Source: Corella eumyota | Taxonomy: Eukaryota; Chordata; Ascidiacea; Phlebobranchia; Corellidae | Assembly (NCBI GenBank): GCA_963082875.1 | Contig: OY720100.1 | Coordinates: forward strand, 17,260,591 to 17,324,590 | Direction: 5' to 3' | Length of the DNA: 64,000 bases | Part shown: positions 53,801-64,000 of the stretch, one piece after another | Layout of the letters: the number at the start of each line of letters is the position of its first letter | Numbering within the stretch: the stretch's first letter is position 1 | Position numbers and translations under genes: made by a program | The notes under the pieces: model-generated | Told to the model about the DNA's origin: nothing | The model's database searches: none | The model's input: only the letters and a program-made list of their open reading frames with translations

Positions 53801-56800
53801 CCTTGTGGACCTGGTTAAGTTCCTACCCTGATGAGTTACAACTTCTGTATGAACCAAACTTGGTTGAACAAAGATTAAATGTTGATGAAAACTCACAGCA
53901 AGATATACAGGTTGGTATGTTGTGTAGTTAGACTTTGTACAACTGCGATATTAGTGACATGTATTTCCGTATTGAAATATGATATGGCCCTGTTGAAAAA
54001 CAACAGAAAACTGTTTAAAATATGGAAAACTGTTTAAATAGTTTTTAATAAACTCTTGAATAACTCTTTTAATATACACTAAGCACTTGGTAAAAAAAAA
54101 TTTTTTGAAGATGTTGCATGTTAAAAAAACTACAAAATAGTGCTTTTAAATTTGTATATATTTTAAAATATATTGGAAACTTTGTTAAAACTTTAATTTT
54201 TTTTTAAAATATTTTAGTCAGCAATAAATGATCAAAAGAAGTTAAACAGCGAGATATCCAAATATGCTGTGAAGTTGTATGATATAAGCACTGAAGGTTC
54301 AAAGAAAAAAGCTTTGACTTTGTGGCCACTACAAGCTATGCTGCTCGTATTTTGTCCGGTCAGTTATTAAATTGCTTCTACAAAAAACTTTTAATATTAT
54401 TAAAGTGTGTTTTTGAAGTATATAGTGTATTTATATTAGTGATAACTGTATTGTGTAAAAAGCCTGTCTAATTTAAAAAGTGAAAAAATATTTGATTTTA
54501 ATTATTTTTATTGTCTTTACTGTACTAATTTTATATTTTAGGAAATTTTAAGCCAGATTTGCAGCTCAGAAGGAAACAGATCCACAAAGGTAATATATCA
54601 ACAGTTTATATTTTTAAACTAAGTTAATGAACATGTACTTAAATCTTGAAGTTTATACTATAAATTTATAATGTTTTCAACTACCAGTAGTCATGACCAA
54701 CTTTTGTATAAAATCTTTTTGTGTTTATCAGTAAAGTTGTTATATTTATACACTAAAAACATAACAATTTATCTTTAATTTAAGGATTTATTTGAGCATC
54801 TCAAGAAGGGATTATCCAGCTCAGGACTCCGTCAAGAAAACTCAGTTGAGTGCTATGTAAGATTACTCAAGACTGCAACTTGTTTTTCTCAACAAAATGA
54901 TGAATTTAATCCACTTCTATCTATCGTGAAAGATGTTTTACCTGATTTACAGGTAAATTATTTTGTACTGGTTTGTTAAATATATATATGTGTGTAACAA
55001 AGCAAAATATAAACTGTATCTTTGTTGAGCATAATAGATATTATTTTGTTTGTTTAATATATAGGTCTTTAAAAAAAGGTTAACTGCAGCATTTTACAAT
55101 AACCATCTCTATATATAATGAAGCTTAGTAAATAATAAATATGTGTGTTTAATTTAAAGGCCTACAAAGTAAAAAAAACTGTTGTTTGTGGTGAATGGGT
55201 AAATTATTGCGGGCAAATGTAAGTTGTGAGTTGCGACTATTACAACAATTTTAATGCATTCTGTATGGGTATATATGAAATAGTTTTGACTAATTTAGTA
55301 TATAGAAAAGGTCTGAAACAATTTAAATGTTTGTTAGACAGTCTTACTATCTATGGAGGCAACTATTTATTTTATATATATTTATCTCTTTTTTAGAATG
55401 TTTTGTTCATGCCAAGTTCAAAATACTTCATGAAGACAAACGACCAAAATCTTTTAATAAATTGTTTTGTTTCCTCATTTCGGTTATTCCCCATCAAAGA
55501 GAACTTGGCAAAGCTGTGTGCTTCTAGCTCCTCTAGTGTTCAACTTAAGATTGTTTTAGTCCAATCTTTAAACTGGATATCTACTGAGGTATGTTTAATT
55601 TAAATTTTATGTGTGATTTGTCCTCAATGTGCGAAGGTCGTTTTACTAGGTAGAATTTTACTGAAAATGCTGCTTTGATTTTTTTGTAAATTTTTTGTTT
55701 GGTTTTAAAATATCTATTTAATGAAGTAAAAACTTTGTATTATTAGGTCTTTTACGTTTTTTTTTTTTTTGAATTAATTTTTATTATTTTACAACAAAAT
55801 TATAGCATACCTATTACTATACAACTGTTTGGTAACCCATCTATAAATTTTCCAAGCCCATTGTTGCTTAACTTTCTTATCTATTTACACATTTTATCTT
55901 ATCTTTCTATACCATTTTATGTTATCAGTTGTTTAAATTGGCAACCCATGTTTAGGATTTTGATTTCTGTAATTTTGTTTAACATATTGCTCAATAATGA
56001 CAAATAGTTGACATTTTTTGCCATTATTCTAAATTTGGATGTATATCAAATATATTTCAGTAAAAAATATAGCTTTCATGAATTTACCAAAACACTTCCT
56101 AATAAAACATGTAATTGTTTAAATAAATTAATTTTATTAATTAAAATTCCAAAAGTAAATTTAAATAATAAAACATATACTTTTAATAACTCAAAATTAG
56201 TTACACTTTTTAACGATATTATAAATAGACAACCTAATTATTAATTTTAGTTTGCAATTGTCATTTTTTGTGTTATTTTATTTTAATTATTATTTTTATT
56301 TACAGCCATGTTTAGACTGGTGGCCCAACTTGGACCCATTAAACAAATACGGGGTTGATATTCGCAAGATATTTCAAGATTGTATGGTTAAACATCAAGC
56401 CAGCACCCATCTAAGTCCTAGGAACAGACAGGTATGGAATATTAGCCTATTTATGTTGCATTTTATATCACTGATATTTTTAAAATTTTCTTTTTGTATT
56501 TTTTAAACCTCAATGTGGGTAGGTAGGTTGACTGCACAACCTAAACATGAAGTAATATCAGTTACCCTGACCCAGTCTCAAGTTGACTTTGCCAGTTTAA
56601 AAGACTATAATTGCCTGATATTTAAATTACTTATCTGTAAACTTAGGTCACCAAAAAGAATTAAAAATAAATATTATGAACTTAATTTTATTTCTTACTA
56701 ATACAGCGTAACTATTGGTTGTTTATAAACATTAAGTTTAAGTTTAAACCTTGAACTTATATTTTAGTCTCTGCTTGAGAGGATGGAACGTAAAAATGTT

Positions 56801-59800
56801 GGTTTAAAACGAACAGAGTCAACTTTCAAGGACTTGTTGCAAGTGATTGTTCAACTTGTTCAAGCTGATCCGGAATTATTCTTAAGGGTAAGTTGTTCTA
56901 TTCTACTTCCTATATTTGCTCTATAAAACTTGGGTTTATCCTTTATGTGTTTTTTTGCAAATTTAATCTATTACATCCCAAACTACTAAAGGCATCTCGA
57001 GTTTGGGTTGGGGTAACTGATGTTACTTTATGTTTAGGTCACGCATTCGACCTTACCACATCGAGGATAAATTTATACATATTATAAAGTTATTTTGGCT
57101 TTGACTTATAATAAATCTTTGTACAAAATTGATTGTTTATTGGTAGGCCTAAGTTTTGTCAAAATTACTGAAGTTAACACAGTTTAAGTAAGGCATTTAA
57201 ACAGTTTAATAAATTTTGAAACAACTCACAAAACTTAAACTTTTCTTAAAATACCTTTTTTTTCTCCAACCAACTTATCTAATACTATAACTTGAAATAC
57301 ACTAAAATAACTTTCCTAATGTTTAGAATACCCAAGCAACCAGTAAAGAGCTGATCCATGCTTCTGTGTTAGAGTTCTTCATGTCCTTGGCTTCATTATA
57401 TACAGTCCACAGTTCAACCAACCAACAGAACTTATCCACAGATAGCTTAGAAGCTCTGTTAAGACTTCATGAACCTCTGGTTATTGCTCAGTGGAATTGT
57501 GAGGCTGTTATGTACAGTTTCTGGATAGTAAGGTAAAAGATCAATTGTTTTAACTAAAATTTTTAAGGGTTGTTATTTTAATTTATTGGCTTTGATTTTT
57601 AAACAAAAAATTGTATTTTTGTTTTTTATATTAGTATAGTTCTTTTTTTCTATTACAATAGGAGTTTTTTTTTTCAGTTTGTGTATTTATTAAAAATCTT
57701 TGGCATGTTTAAAAATATAAAATTGTTTTTTTTTCATTTTTTTTTTTTTTAATTGAAAACTAATTGATTTTATTTTTATATTTGGTGTAAATTAAATTCT
57801 GACTTTTTATATTTTAAACTAAGAATTTAATTTTATCAATCTTTATATAATACTAGTTAAAAGCCCATCTTACACGCTGCATTTCAAGTGTTGTAATATG
57901 GACGCAAATTGCAACTAAATACATGCTTAACTTCATTATATTTTAGTTCCAATGTGTTGAACCACATCTGTGAAAAGTTGATCACCCAACAGTTAATATC
58001 AACCAACGAGGTAACTCTCAAGACATTGAAATGGCTCCACCAAGTGTTGATATACAGGGTTGAGTTTTTATCGCAGAACACCAATGTTAACTGTGATCAG
58101 GCTAAGTCTGATATTGTCAAGAAATCAAAGGTGATTTAAACTATGCTGTTTAAGTTAAAAGTTTAAAATTTAAATACAGTTTTTTATGTTATTGTTGCAT
58201 AGTTTTTTACATTTTATTTAATTGAATTGATTTTTATAATTTTTAGGTGATTTTTATTGTCCTAATATATTAACTCCTTTATAAAGTTGATGGTTAATAA
58301 ATATTTTGTATGACTTTATTCATATTGATATATTTTATAGATTAACCTTAATTTTAGTGGGCTAGATAATAAAAATCGAAAATTTAACTTTTTTTTGTTC
58401 AAGTATTTTAGCCCAATCTAACAATTTATAGTTTATTGAGTATATTTCGTTAATTAAACTTTTACCTAATATTAACTTTTTAGTTGAAACTTGAGATGTT
58501 GCTTCTTGAACAATTATGGAACTCAAATATTGATATTGTGATGGTTTCCATCTCTTGTTTGCAATGTTTAATAGATGAACATGATTTGAGGTAAACATTA
58601 TTATCTTGTTTACTAGCAATGTAGCATATTGGGTTAAGTAAGTTAAATGGCCTATTGGCTGCATTATCATTTGGCCAGTTTCTATTCAATTGCTTGTTGT
58701 AATGTGGTTGTAACAAGAATTTGCCCATGCACCTCAAATGCGATTTTTTTTTTAAGTTTAAATTGGACAAACTTATTTTCATTAAGCTTTATTTTATATA
58801 GACTAGTTAAAAGCCTGTCCTATTATTTTAATTGTTGTGATATGGTCACAACTCAAAACTAATTTTTTCCCACAATAATTAACCAGCCCACCACATACAG
58901 CAGTTTCAATTATTTTAAAGGCCTATAAATTTGTCATACATACATTAACTTTTATCGCCCACTTAGTTCTATTATATATAGATGGCATAGATACTTTTGC
59001 AATATAATAATTTTACACTGTAATATTCCAGAGTGACTTCATATGGGAGTTTACCCCTCTCCAGCACCCTCCAAATCACAAATGAGATGTACAGAGAGTT
59101 GGTTGAATGTTGTCCTGATATTCCAATACAGGAACATGCATTGTCGGTGTTCAGGAAAACCAACAAGTTTCTACCAGCCTGCTTGGAGGTAAAATGTTTA
59201 ATTGTTAATATTTAGGCAAGATTGAACTCGACATAAAGTTTAAGGTTCAATCTGCATAGAAAATTTTAGTTTTGGCCAACCATATACTGTATTATTAATA
59301 AAAGGTCAACTTCGTGACTTTATTATGACACAAAATTTATTAACCCTCATTTTTAGTTGTAATGTTAAATTTTGTTATATAAGATCAAAATTAGCAGAGA
59401 ATTCTAGGTTGAATAACTGATTTATTTAAATTTGTTTTCAATATACCCTATCAATATATACCCTATCTTTACTACCTACTTTTAAAATAACTTTAAATTA
59501 ATTTAACCTAGCCTTGTTTACCTGCATTTGCTTAAACTTGCCCATATAACTACAATTAACAACTATGGGATGCTGAAATTAAACCTAGACTCTTAAGCTT
59601 AGACCTAAACCAACTAACCTAGAGGTTTAAAAACTTAGTTTTAATAAATACATCACTAACAACTTTCATATTATACACCAAGCACAAACCTCACCTATGC
59701 CTATTGGTAATAAAAAAAGCATATCAAAATTGTTCAGGCTTGGGAGGACACCAAGATTAAATGGGAGGAAAAAACTCCACAACTTTTGAGTTTTAAACAA

Positions 59801-62800
59801 AGTAAAGATGAAATCATGGCTGATGATATTACCAAACTAGAAGCCAGGAAGCATATTAATGTGGTTTGTATTTAATAAACTTATTTGATTTATTTTAAAT
59901 GGTAAAAAATCGTATTTGTATCCATTGTATTGTATTGTTATTTAAGCATGGTAATATATTGTTTATTTAAGGTTGATGTGTTGGATTGGGTTAATATGAC
60001 GGGATATCTTTGCTCACTAGGTGGTGTGTGTATGAAGAGTGTCCAATCAATGTAAGTAAAATTTTTGTAAATGTTTAATAGTTTGGTATCATAAAAGTGA
60101 CATTAGACTAAGAGTCGAAAAGTTTAGGGTTTGAGCCGCACCAATGTCATACTATTTACCTTTAAGCCCGGTGTTTACTGATAGCTTAAGCACATCACAA
60201 CAGCAAACTCTTTTTTCAGTAAATTACATTAGGTTCTGTGTAGTCAGATTTAAGTTTAAGTCGCACAAATGCCACCATATTTGCCCTTGAGCCCGGAGTT
60301 TACAGAAAGATTAAACAAGTCACAACAGCACACCCTTCCCCAATAAAATATAAAACCTATCACTTTAAAGTAATATAAAACCAAACATATTTCTAGCTAT
60401 GTTAACATAAAGTCTATATCTACTATCCACTTCAAAAATCAATTAGAATTCATAAACATAATATTTCATTTAGTTCCAGCAGTGATTTAAGTTTAAATGG
60501 TGAACCCAGGTTGAACGTAACACCCAACAAGCACCAACAAATCTCCTCCAACAACAAGAACCCAGCATCTCACACTCATGTGAGCAGGTTTATATCAAGC
60601 TTGCTTAACCTGCTTGGAAGTTTTAACATCAAGACCCTGGATATCAACAACTCTATCAGGTATGTTGGATTTATAGTTGATGTTGTTTAGTCAATAGCCC
60701 ACCCTACGGTCAGTATTTTAATTGTTGTAATGGTCACAACTTTCAACTAATATTTGCCTGTGATAATTTACTCATGCACCCAAAACGCCAGTTTTAACTA
60801 TTGCGTATACTTAATTCATTTGTATATATCATCCACTAATCTTCATTATATATAAATAGTAATCACTTGTTGTTTATGTAATACATATATTAGGCTGACA
60901 TTGTTGATTTGCGTAATGTGATTTGTATAAAGCAAAGTCAATATCTAAACCTAGCATATAATTATTAAATTATCAATTTTGCTAAATTTTTTTTTAATAA
61001 TGTGACTTTTTATATCAAAATTTTAACTTTAACGTAGAATATTTTGTATTTGAAATTGTTATGTTAAAATTTCAGAGACCTGCTTGCTACAAGTCTACAT
61101 CCATCTTTGTTTCCTTCATTATTTCAACAAATTAAAATATTTCTTAAAAACAATATCTTTGATACAACTGGCAATGTAAGTTATTTTGGTATAAGTGTTT
61201 ATATTTTAATTAAAAAGCCAAAAACTTCAGATAATAGTTTTAAAATGAATGTTTAGAATCTACTGTATAATTGGGGTATAAATTTACAATAGTATTCAAC
61301 TTTAAATTCTAATATTTAAATTTTTTTTAGCAAATTTCTCTAAGTCGAAGCAACACTCAGTTTATTGGGTACATCGTGTTTATATTGGACAAAGTGTTTC
61401 AACATTGTAGTGTTAATGATGTGGAGTATTTAGCTGAGGAAAGCATGGAAGCAATGATTATCGAAATTGTCAGGTAATCTCATGTGTTTAACTCTAATAA
61501 TTATTGATGTTAGGAGGTCAACTTTTCAGAATAGTAAATATATATTTTCATTACCTCTGCAATCTAAAGTTGTCTTAGTTAGTATGGTTTATAACTTTAT
61601 GATGTTGTATAATGCCTTTTTCGTAGATTAAATTTTAAACTATGCAGGATCGGTCATAGCTTTTTTAGCTTTTTACTCTTTTTTTAATATTAGGAAAAAC
61701 TTTTATTTATTTATTATTAATTTTAACAATCTTTGATTGCAGATACATAAGACATATGGGTCTAAATGCTCAAGCCATTCAACTTAGGATTGGATTTTGT
61801 AGCATGATAGTTAGTGTAAGTTAGGTTATCTATATAACAGAGCAAAGTTAACAATATATACATATGTATGTTAAATTTAAAGGTTTTAAAAAATAAATAA
61901 AACTGTTGTTTGTGGTGTGGTTGAATTTTTGCATGAAAATATTAGTTGAGAGTTGCGACCATATTACAACAATTAAAATGTTGACTAAATGGTAGGCTGT
62001 CTACTAATTGTTATATAAAGCTCAACCTAGACTCGATTTTTAATTGAAAATTATAAAATATTGAAAAATGTTAATGTAAATATCTCTATTTATAGATGAT
62101 GACACGCAAACACGATTTCTTCTTCTTATCTGAGATCAAGTTCTCCAACAAAGTGGTTGATCATGTTACAGATTGGATTATGACACCTAATAGTGAGAAC
62201 ATCCACTTTGATGACATCACTCTCAGGTTACCATTAAATATTTCATATATAAAAAACTTGTTTTACATTTGTCCCTCTTAGTGCTTTTATTAGGAATTTT
62301 TAAAGTTGTATTAATTCAAATTAGGCTAGCTGTTTTTTATTATACTAGTTAATAGCCCACCCTATGACCAGCATTTTATTTGTTTTAACATATTCACAAC
62401 TTAAACCTAATTTTTGCTTGTATTATTTACAACAGAAATGGCAGTTTTTTTTTTATTTTGTAGGCCTATAAATTGGATATACTCATTATGTCCACTAAGT
62501 TTAATTAATGTGTAGTATACTAGTTGTGGCAGGAGGCTTCAACTGCGGCCTAAAAGGTTTTTGGTATAAGTCAGATGCTACATAATAAAAACACGTCACA
62601 ACAGCACGCCTTTTCTCAATATAAAACAAAGTGATACCAAAAAAAAAACTTTGGTCACATATGTTGTCCGGTTCTAAGCAAAACATAATTACACTACGGT
62701 CCATAGTAATTTATAGTTGATGTTTATTATATTAATAGTTACACTTTTACAAGTAGAAAGAACACATGAAAATTCGACACAAAACATAATTAAATTACGG

Positions 62801-64000
62801 CCCTCATAAATTCTCCCCTACGGTAAACGGAATGTTGTTTTAACTAGAGCCGGACAACATACATGATCCAAAAACTTTTTAGTAACTTTTATATTTAATT
62901 ATAGGGACTTGGATGAACATGCAGTAATAGCAGTTGGTGTTTTATTAAACGGTCTCCCACTTCATCCTGATGAAGGAGATGGAGGGAATGTGCCTTATGC
63001 AAAGTCTCATTTATTCCTGAAGTAAGTCAATACATATATAACTCTATTATTAAAAGGTCTTGGGTGTTAATTGCAAATAAATATGATAAAAATGCATTGC
63101 GAATTGAAATACAAAAGTCCTTTTATCACTGATCAATTAGTTTTTAAAAATTTAAAAATATTTTTCAGATATTTCACACTTTTTATGAAACTTCTCGGCA
63201 AATGTACCGACCAATTACAAGAGAGAAAATATCAAACAAGTAATGATTATGACATCACAAGTATAGAGAGAACAGACAGTCTTCGTAAATCTTTGATATT
63301 AGCAATGTCTAACCTGCTGAGTGCTAATATTGAATATGGACTCGTCCATTCTATGAGTAAGTATCTTTGTTTGTTTATTTTGTGGGAAGGTAGACCTTAC
63401 AGCCTAGAGAATAGGTAACTCTTGTAACCACAACCAAGATTTTAGTTGACTTTGTCAGTTTAGGATATGATATTTTTTTTTATAATTTTTTATCCTGGAT
63501 GTGGAAAGGTCGACTTCACGACCTAAACATAAAGTAACATCAGTTACCCTGACCCAGTCCCGAGTTGCCGGTGGCAGTTTGAGATATTATTGATCATAAT
63601 TGCCAGATTTTTTTGCTGCTGATTAAGTGCTGGTTTAGCAAGAGGTTATATCGTTTATATTGGCTTACTCAAGGTCGCTACAGCATGAAAGCGGTGGGGA
63701 TTAAATCTAAAACTTTACGTATTAAAACCAAGTGTTCTAACAACTGCACTTTATAGCCAATTTATATCTTATAACTTACCAAGCAATATTTAACAAAACA
63801 AATTAACTTTTTAGGTTTATCATACCATGATGATATCCAAACCAGATCAGCCTTCCTTGAAGTTTTAACCAAGATCCTTCAGCAAGGTAGTCATGGGTTT
63901 GATAGTTTGGGTGAAAGTGTTAGTGCAGAAAGGTACGAGAGGTTGATTGAGCTGGTTACAATGATGGGAGATAATGGGGAACTCCCTATTGCGAATGCAC
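50810..64000 (+). CDS. NF1: Neurofibromin (NF1), 5' part: 28 exons, continues past the window
   Basis: Exons: 50810-50869, 51435-51602, 52091-52174, 52308-52370, 52536-52657, 53037-53143, 53222-53289, 53800-53910, 54218-54358, 54542-54589, 54785-54952, 55397-55588, 56306-56431, 56768-56887, 57327-57532, 57947-58130, 58484-58590, 59032-59188, 59738-59863, 59972-60051, 60474-60659, 61076-61175, 61331-61473, 61743-61815, 62096-62226, 62905-63021, 63169-63356, 63815-64000+. About 1,187 in-phase codons, colinear with human neurofibromin: MTNLRPKEWITAVLSRLDKL (human MAAHRPVEWVQAVVSRFDEQ), HKECLIKISQTNCSIVISGF, WINMTGFLCALGGVC-like VNMTGYLCSLGGVC, and ERYERLIELVTMMGDNGELP. NF1 is a Ras GTPase-activating protein; the GAP domain, Sec14-PH module and C-terminus lie beyond the window. 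The Ser/Cys-rich segment present in human after the FLLKNKQ region is almost absent (VNCDQAKSDIVKKSK). Confidence 0.95.
51104..51385 (+). repeat. tRNA-derived SINE, near full length
   Basis: Head GCATGGTGTAGTGGTAAGAA with A box and a decayed B box (GGGTTTAATCC), full body and A-rich tail. First NF1 intron, sense orientation. Confidence 0.85.
51655..51840 (-). repeat. tRNA-derived SINE, shortened
   Basis: Inverted body (CAACCCAGTCTCAAAACTTT, CACTACAGCATAAGAGCAGT) and head remnant (CACTAAGCTGCCAG). The central part of the family is missing. Second NF1 intron. Confidence 0.65.
52700..52925 (-). repeat. tRNA-derived SINE
   Basis: Inverted body clear (CTGACCCAGTCTTGAGTTGC, GCTGATTAAGTATTGGCTCA, GCAGGAGTTCCTACTGTTTA) and head decayed. 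NF1 intron 5. Confidence 0.8.
53580..53765 (-). repeat. tRNA-derived SINE, internally deleted
   Basis: Inverted family words TTCTTGATGTGGGAAGGTAG, AAGCAGCTGATTAAGTATTG and GGCTCAGCAGGAG, followed by a decayed B box (GGGGATTAAACC). NF1 intron 7. Confidence 0.7.
55055..55255 (-). repeat. Copy of the unidentified 180-bp dispersed repeat
   Basis: On the + strand: ATATATAATGAAGCTTAGTA, AATTTAAAGGCCTACAAAGT, GTAAATTATTGCGGGCAAAT and GCGACTATTACAACAATTTT, the inverted family words. NF1 intron 11. Confidence 0.6.
56510..56640 (-). repeat. tRNA-derived SINE, 3' fragment
   Basis: Inverted body end only (CCTAAACATGAAGTAATATC, CTGACCCAGTCTCAAGTTGA). NF1 intron 13. Confidence 0.65.
56965..57075 (+). repeat. 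tRNA-derived SINE, 3' fragment
   Basis: Body end only (TACATCCCAAACTACTAAAG, TTACTTTATGTTTAGGTCAC, CCACATCGAGGATAAATTTA). NF1 intron 14. Confidence 0.7.
57850..57930 (+). repeat. 5' fragment of the 180-bp dispersed repeat
   Basis: ATACTAGTTAAAAGCCCATC and GTTGTAATATGGACGCAAAT match the start of the family only. It ends about 15 bp before NF1 exon 16. Confidence 0.5.
58640..58985 (+). repeat. Two adjacent copies of the 180-bp dispersed repeat
   Basis: The first copy (58640-58800) is diverged (GTTGTAATGTGGTTGTAACA, TAAATTGGACAAACTTATTT). The second (58800-58985) is clearer (GACTAGTTAAAAGCCTGTCC, GTTGTGATATGGTCACAACT, AAAGGCCTATAAATTTGTCA). NF1 intron 17. Confidence 0.65.
60095..60350 (+). repeat. 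tRNA-like dispersed repeat related to the 80-bp array
   Basis: Two tandem diverged units share AGGGTTTGAGCCGCACCAAT, TTGCCCTTGAGCCCGGAGTT and TCACAACAGCA with the array at 31846-32745. Here each unit keeps the CACAACAGCA segment that the array has only at its right end. NF1 intron 20. Confidence 0.75.
60690..60860 (+). repeat. Copy of the 180-bp dispersed repeat
   Basis: TCAATAGCCCACCCTACGGT, GTTGTAATGGTCACAACTTT, and ATCATCCACTAATCTTCATT follow the family order. NF1 intron 21. Confidence 0.65.
61855..62005 (-). repeat. Copy of the 180-bp dispersed repeat, inverted
   Basis: AACTGTTGTTTGTGGTGTGG and TTGCGACCATATTACAACAA are the inverted family words. NF1 intron 24. Confidence 0.65.
62340..62640 (+). 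repeat. 180-bp repeat followed by a tRNA-like repeat fragment
   Basis: 62340-62525 is a copy of the 180-bp family bounded by TATACTAGTT on the left and TATACTAGTT on the right (TATACTAGTTAATAGCCCAC ... GTATACTAGTTGTGG), which may mark its ends. Next, 62530-62640 has TTTTTGGTATAAGTCAGATG and ACGTCACAACAGCACGCCTT, a fragment of the tRNA-like family. NF1 intron 25. Confidence 0.55.
63377..63765 (-). repeat. Two tRNA-derived SINE copies, one truncated
   Basis: 63377-63470 is a 3' fragment (GTGGGAAGGTAGACCTTACA). 63484-63765 is longer (TATCCTGGATGTGGAAAGGT, CCTGACCCAGTCCCGAGTTG, CTGCTGATTAAGTGCTGG, CGCTACAGCATGA), with a decayed head. Last NF1 intron in the window. Confidence 0.75.

Noticed and set aside
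56008-56244. 78-residue + strand open frame in an NF1 intron
   Set aside because: AT-rich composition (Asn/Lys/Phe/Leu), no splice sites needed by NF1, and the flanking exons join in phase without it.
57560-57760. T-rich runs before NF1 exon 16 as terminators or promoters
   Set aside because: Homopolymer T runs are common throughout this AT-rich DNA and here simply lie in an intron.
58362-58782. Overlapping - strand frames of about 100 residues
   Set aside because: They are antisense to NF1 exon 17 and a dispersed repeat; no gene features.

Overview
The window is nuclear DNA from an animal, most likely a tunicate of the sea squirt type (Ciona or a close relative). It is strongly AT-rich, and the genes are split into many small exons with GT...AG introns of a few hundred bases. 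The encoded proteins are metazoan: alpha-arrestin, stearoyl-CoA desaturase, germ cell nuclear factor, a neuronal calcium sensor, peptidylglycine alpha-hydroxylating monooxygenase (PHM) and neurofibromin. Short tRNA-derived repeats are scattered through introns. The species call is inferred from gene style and content, not from a diagnostic marker. Exons were joined by hand from splice sites, and reading phase closes at every junction listed.

Layout: (1) 194-1698, + strand, last three exons of an alpha-arrestin. (2) 1699-4783, intergenic DNA with a hAT-type MITE that has a perfect 8-bp target duplication, and a 53-bp tandem repeat. (3) 4784-6982, - strand, complete six-exon delta-9 acyl-CoA desaturase. 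(4) 8875-28944, + strand, nuclear receptor NR6A1/GCNF, with a main coding start at 21519 and two phase-compatible candidate alternative first exons far upstream. (5) 30187-30402, - strand, candidate 71-residue single-pass membrane microprotein. (6) 31501-35654, - strand, five-exon neuronal calcium sensor EF-hand protein whose introns carry an 80-bp tandem array, a 47-bp tandem repeat and a duplicated splice donor. (7) 37422-46394, - strand, 25-exon CUB + ten EGF + transmembrane + long-tail receptor-like protein; a tRNA-Ile/tRNA-Phe pair lies in one intron on the opposite strand. (8) 47388-50134, + strand, complete eight-exon PHM. (9) 50810 to the window end, + strand, the first 28 exons of neurofibromin (NF1), cut off just before the RasGAP domain.

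The genes do not form a pathway; they are neighbours. The CUB-EGF gene and PHM are divergent across about 1 kb and may share a promoter region. NR6A1 and the microprotein are convergent with closely spaced poly(A) signals. A second theme is repeat load: a tRNA-derived SINE family, an unidentified family of about 180 bp, and a tRNA-like family, part of which has become the 80-bp array. The palindrome TGACGTCA (CRE/ATF site) occurs about 22 times, mostly between 10 and 30 kb, where base composition predicts less than one. I saw no CRISPR array, operon-type defence system or viral element.
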